Assembly (NCBI GenBank): GCA_027625915.1
Contig: JANTQA010000036.1
Location: forward strand, 8,267,001-8,331,000
Reading direction: 5' to 3'
Origin: Anaeramoeba flamelloides
Taxonomy: Eukaryota > Metamonada > Anaeramoebidae
Length of the DNA stretch: 64,000 nt
Position 1 is the stretch's first letter; each line of letters starts with the position of its first letter. The notes beneath the pieces are model-generated. The model made no database searches and had not been told where the DNA came from. It worked only from the letters and a program-made list of their open reading frames with translations. This document shows positions 61,901-64,000 of the stretch, in pieces. The position numbers and the translations under genes are program-made.

Positions 61901-64000
61901 CTTCTTCCTTCTTCCTGTTTAGTCTCTCATTCTCTTCAAGGGCTAATCTTTTTAATCTTTCTTCTTTTTCTCTTTCAATTTCAATTTTTAATTGCTCTTT
62001 CTCATCATGTATCTTTTGTTTAATTAATTCTTCTTTGGTTTTTAATTGGTTCATTCTTTCGTTCTCAAGTTTTTTTATTCTCTCCAAATGCTCCTCTTCT
62101 TGCCTTTTCAATTCCAAATAATGATTATCCTCAATTTTTTTTAATATATATTCTCTTTCTTTATTTGTTTGTTGCCATTCCATTATTCTTAATTTTTCTT
62201 CATTTAGCCATTTTAAATACCTTCTCTTCAGATCCTGTTCCTCCTGTATTTTCCTTTCGTATAATTCTTCCTCTTGTTGCACCAGCTGTTGGTCCAATAT
62301 TCTTTGTTGTTCCTTTCTTTTCTTTTTCCAAATTGTTTCTTCTTTTCTGTTCCTTTCTTCTAAAGAAAGCCTAAATTCTCTTTCTTCCTTTTCAATTTGA
62401 TAAATTCTTTTTTGTTCTTCTTGATATCTTTTTCTTTCATTGTCATGATCAATTTTTTCAAATCTTTTTGTGATCGTTTCTTGTTCTTTTTTTTGCCTTT
62501 TTAATTTTTTTAATTCCCCTTTCCTTTTTTCTTTAAATTTTTGTTTTTTTAATTTTAATTTATTTATTTTTTCTTGGTGATCCATTTCTCTTTTTAATTC
62601 TTCTTCCTGTATTTGAAATAACCTTTCCTTTTTCTCTTTATTAATTCGATCAATTCTTTCCTTTTCTTCTTTTTGTATTCGATCAGTTCTTTCTTTATCT
62701 TCTTCATTAAGTTTGTCATTTCTTTTCTTTTCTTCTTCATTGATTTTTTTGATTCTTTCTTTTTCTTCTTCATTAATTTTTTTGATTCTTTCCTTTTCTT
62801 CTTTCTTAATTTTATTTAAAATTTCATTTTTAAAAATTTTAATTTTATTTACTTTTTCATTTTCTTTTTTTTTAATTTCTTCATTCCTTTTCTTTTTTTC
62901 AATGTTAAATATATTTTCAAAATTTTCTTTCCATTTTGAGATCTTTTGTTTTTTATTTATTTTCATTAATTGTTTTTCTTTAATTTGGAAAAATCCATTT
63001 AAAAAATGATCTTTGTTTTTTAAATTGAAAAAGGAAAAAGATAAAGAAAAATTTTTATAATCATTATTATTAATTATTTGAAATTCCAGATTTTCCAAAT
63101 TTATTTCTTTATTAATTATTTTAATTTGGAGAATATTAATGGCTAATTCCCCATTCAAAGTTTTTTTATCAAAATTTTTAAAAATCAGTTTATTCATAGT
63201 TTTTGCATCTTTAATTAATATTAAAAAGCCATAAGTAATTGGGTTGCCATTTTTTAAATTTAAAAAGAGCCCTTCCCATTTATCGGTATTATTTATGCTA
63301 TTATTATTGATGTTATTATTATTGATGTTATTATTTGTATTGTTATTTATTAATTTATTATTTTGACTTGCTAATAAATCAAAATTTTCCAACAATAAAT
63401 AATAATTTTTATAAAATAAATTAATATTCCAAGAAGTAATATGATTTTGATATTTAAAATAATTGATCATTCTCAAAAAAACCAGTGAAATGATTCAAAT
63501 TTTTAAATTTAATATTAAAATATGATTTTGAATCCATTTTTATTACTATTATTAATAATTTGATATTTATTTTCATGATTTGAATTTTATTAATGAATAA
63601 ATGATAATTATTAAAATTAGTCATAACATTTAAAGAATTATTATCTATTTTAATTAAGGCATTTTTTTTAAATAATTTTAAATTATTACTTTTATTTGTA
63701 TTAAAAATTAGTGACTGATAATATTTTATAAAAAAATTATTTATTAATTGATTAGATTTTTTTTTTAATTGATATCTATTAATAAAATTTGATCTTTGTA
63801 TTTCATTAATAAATTTGATATTAATTGTAATTATTTTTTTATTGTTTTTTTCATTTATTTCAAAATTATCATTTTGATTATTTTGATTTTGTAATTTATT
63901 CAATTGAATTATTAAATATTTTTGATTCAATTTATTTAAAATTATTTCAATATTTTCTATTTTATTATGTAGATAAACGTTGTTATATTTTTGATAAAGT
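58969..64000 (-). CDS. giant coiled-coil protein, 3' part; runs off the window
   Basis: One coding stretch in three successive frames: open from the right edge to about 63476, then about 63476-59990, then to the stop at 58969. The N-terminal visible part is Asn/Ile-rich but fold-like (DKWEGLFLNLKNGNPITYGF). It is followed by over 500 residues of continuous Glu/Lys/Arg heptads (62900-61330), an acidic/Ser-rich linker, a second charged coil (60840-60500), and a third region (59850-59690). The latter precedes a segment that looks like a PH- or RUN-type beta domain (LLRENPEWFKVVQKKGKHII to LNLILYFDDLDSSSKFLKQF-like) and a basic tail. Frame changes lie at an A7 (63475-63481) and a T13 (59992-60004) of the + strand. 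They could be sequence errors, slippage sites or damage. No motor or enzyme domain is visible; family unknown, probably cytoskeletal or scaffold. Confidence 0.65.

Noticed and set aside
60646-62374. Several + strand Phe/Ser frames, up to 258 codons
   Set aside because: Antisense of coiled-coil Glu/Lys/Arg codons; typical mirror composition.

Overview
The window is a very A+T-rich stretch of a protist nuclear genome. Long A/T homopolymers are everywhere, genes are sparse and on both strands, spliceosomal introns are plain (GT...AG, often 100-300 nt), and several proteins carry long Glu/Lys/Gln-rich tracts. Glu-Lys-rich giant proteins, cytosolic fibronectin-III arrays and lysosomal hydrolases together recall free-living amoebae; Anaeramoeba-like metamonads would fit. 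That placement is inference, since no marker gene or rRNA is present.

Layout. 1-48 may be the end of an exon entering from the left. 0.8-2.1 kb holds a hairpin repeat and decayed coding-like DNA. 2165-3550 (-) encodes a protein with a PAS-like N-terminus. 3.6-10.4 kb is intergenic and rich in small DNA transposons and MITEs. 10440-15708 (+) is a complete four-exon S10 serine carboxypeptidase with a 28-nt micro-exon and a 3.8-kb repeat-filled intron. 16.1-18.05 kb is a nest of transposons one inside another, and 20.5-22.0 kb is a large foldback. 22406-23707 (+) is a single-exon acidic/basic protein of unknown function. 27641-32861 (-) is a complete four-exon acyloxyacyl hydrolase (AOAH) with a 3.4-kb intron. 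37317-46719 (-) is a multi-exon gene, or two, of unknown function with a recurring W/Y motif and frame slips at A-runs. 50845-55740 (+) is a two-exon receptor-shaped protein with about twelve cytosolic FN3 modules. 58969-64000 (-) is the 3' part of a giant coiled-coil gene that leaves the window.

AOAH (removes acyl chains from bacterial lipopolysaccharide) and the serine carboxypeptidase are both secretory/lysosomal enzymes and would suit a bacteria-eating cell. They are about 12 kb apart on opposite strands, so no co-regulation is implied.

The most unusual signals are not in the proteins. (i) Three introns in three genes end in a sense-strand poly(A) tract directly against the AG acceptor. 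(ii) Two genes carry five frame shifts, all at or beside homopolymers, while their neighbours keep frame through longer runs. (iii) At least six repeat families, some composite or nested, sit in the intergenic DNA, and three of them also lie inside the long introns. (iv) One gene has a recurring motif that may mark an undescribed domain. I found no CRISPR array, tRNA, rRNA, or virus-like element that I could support.
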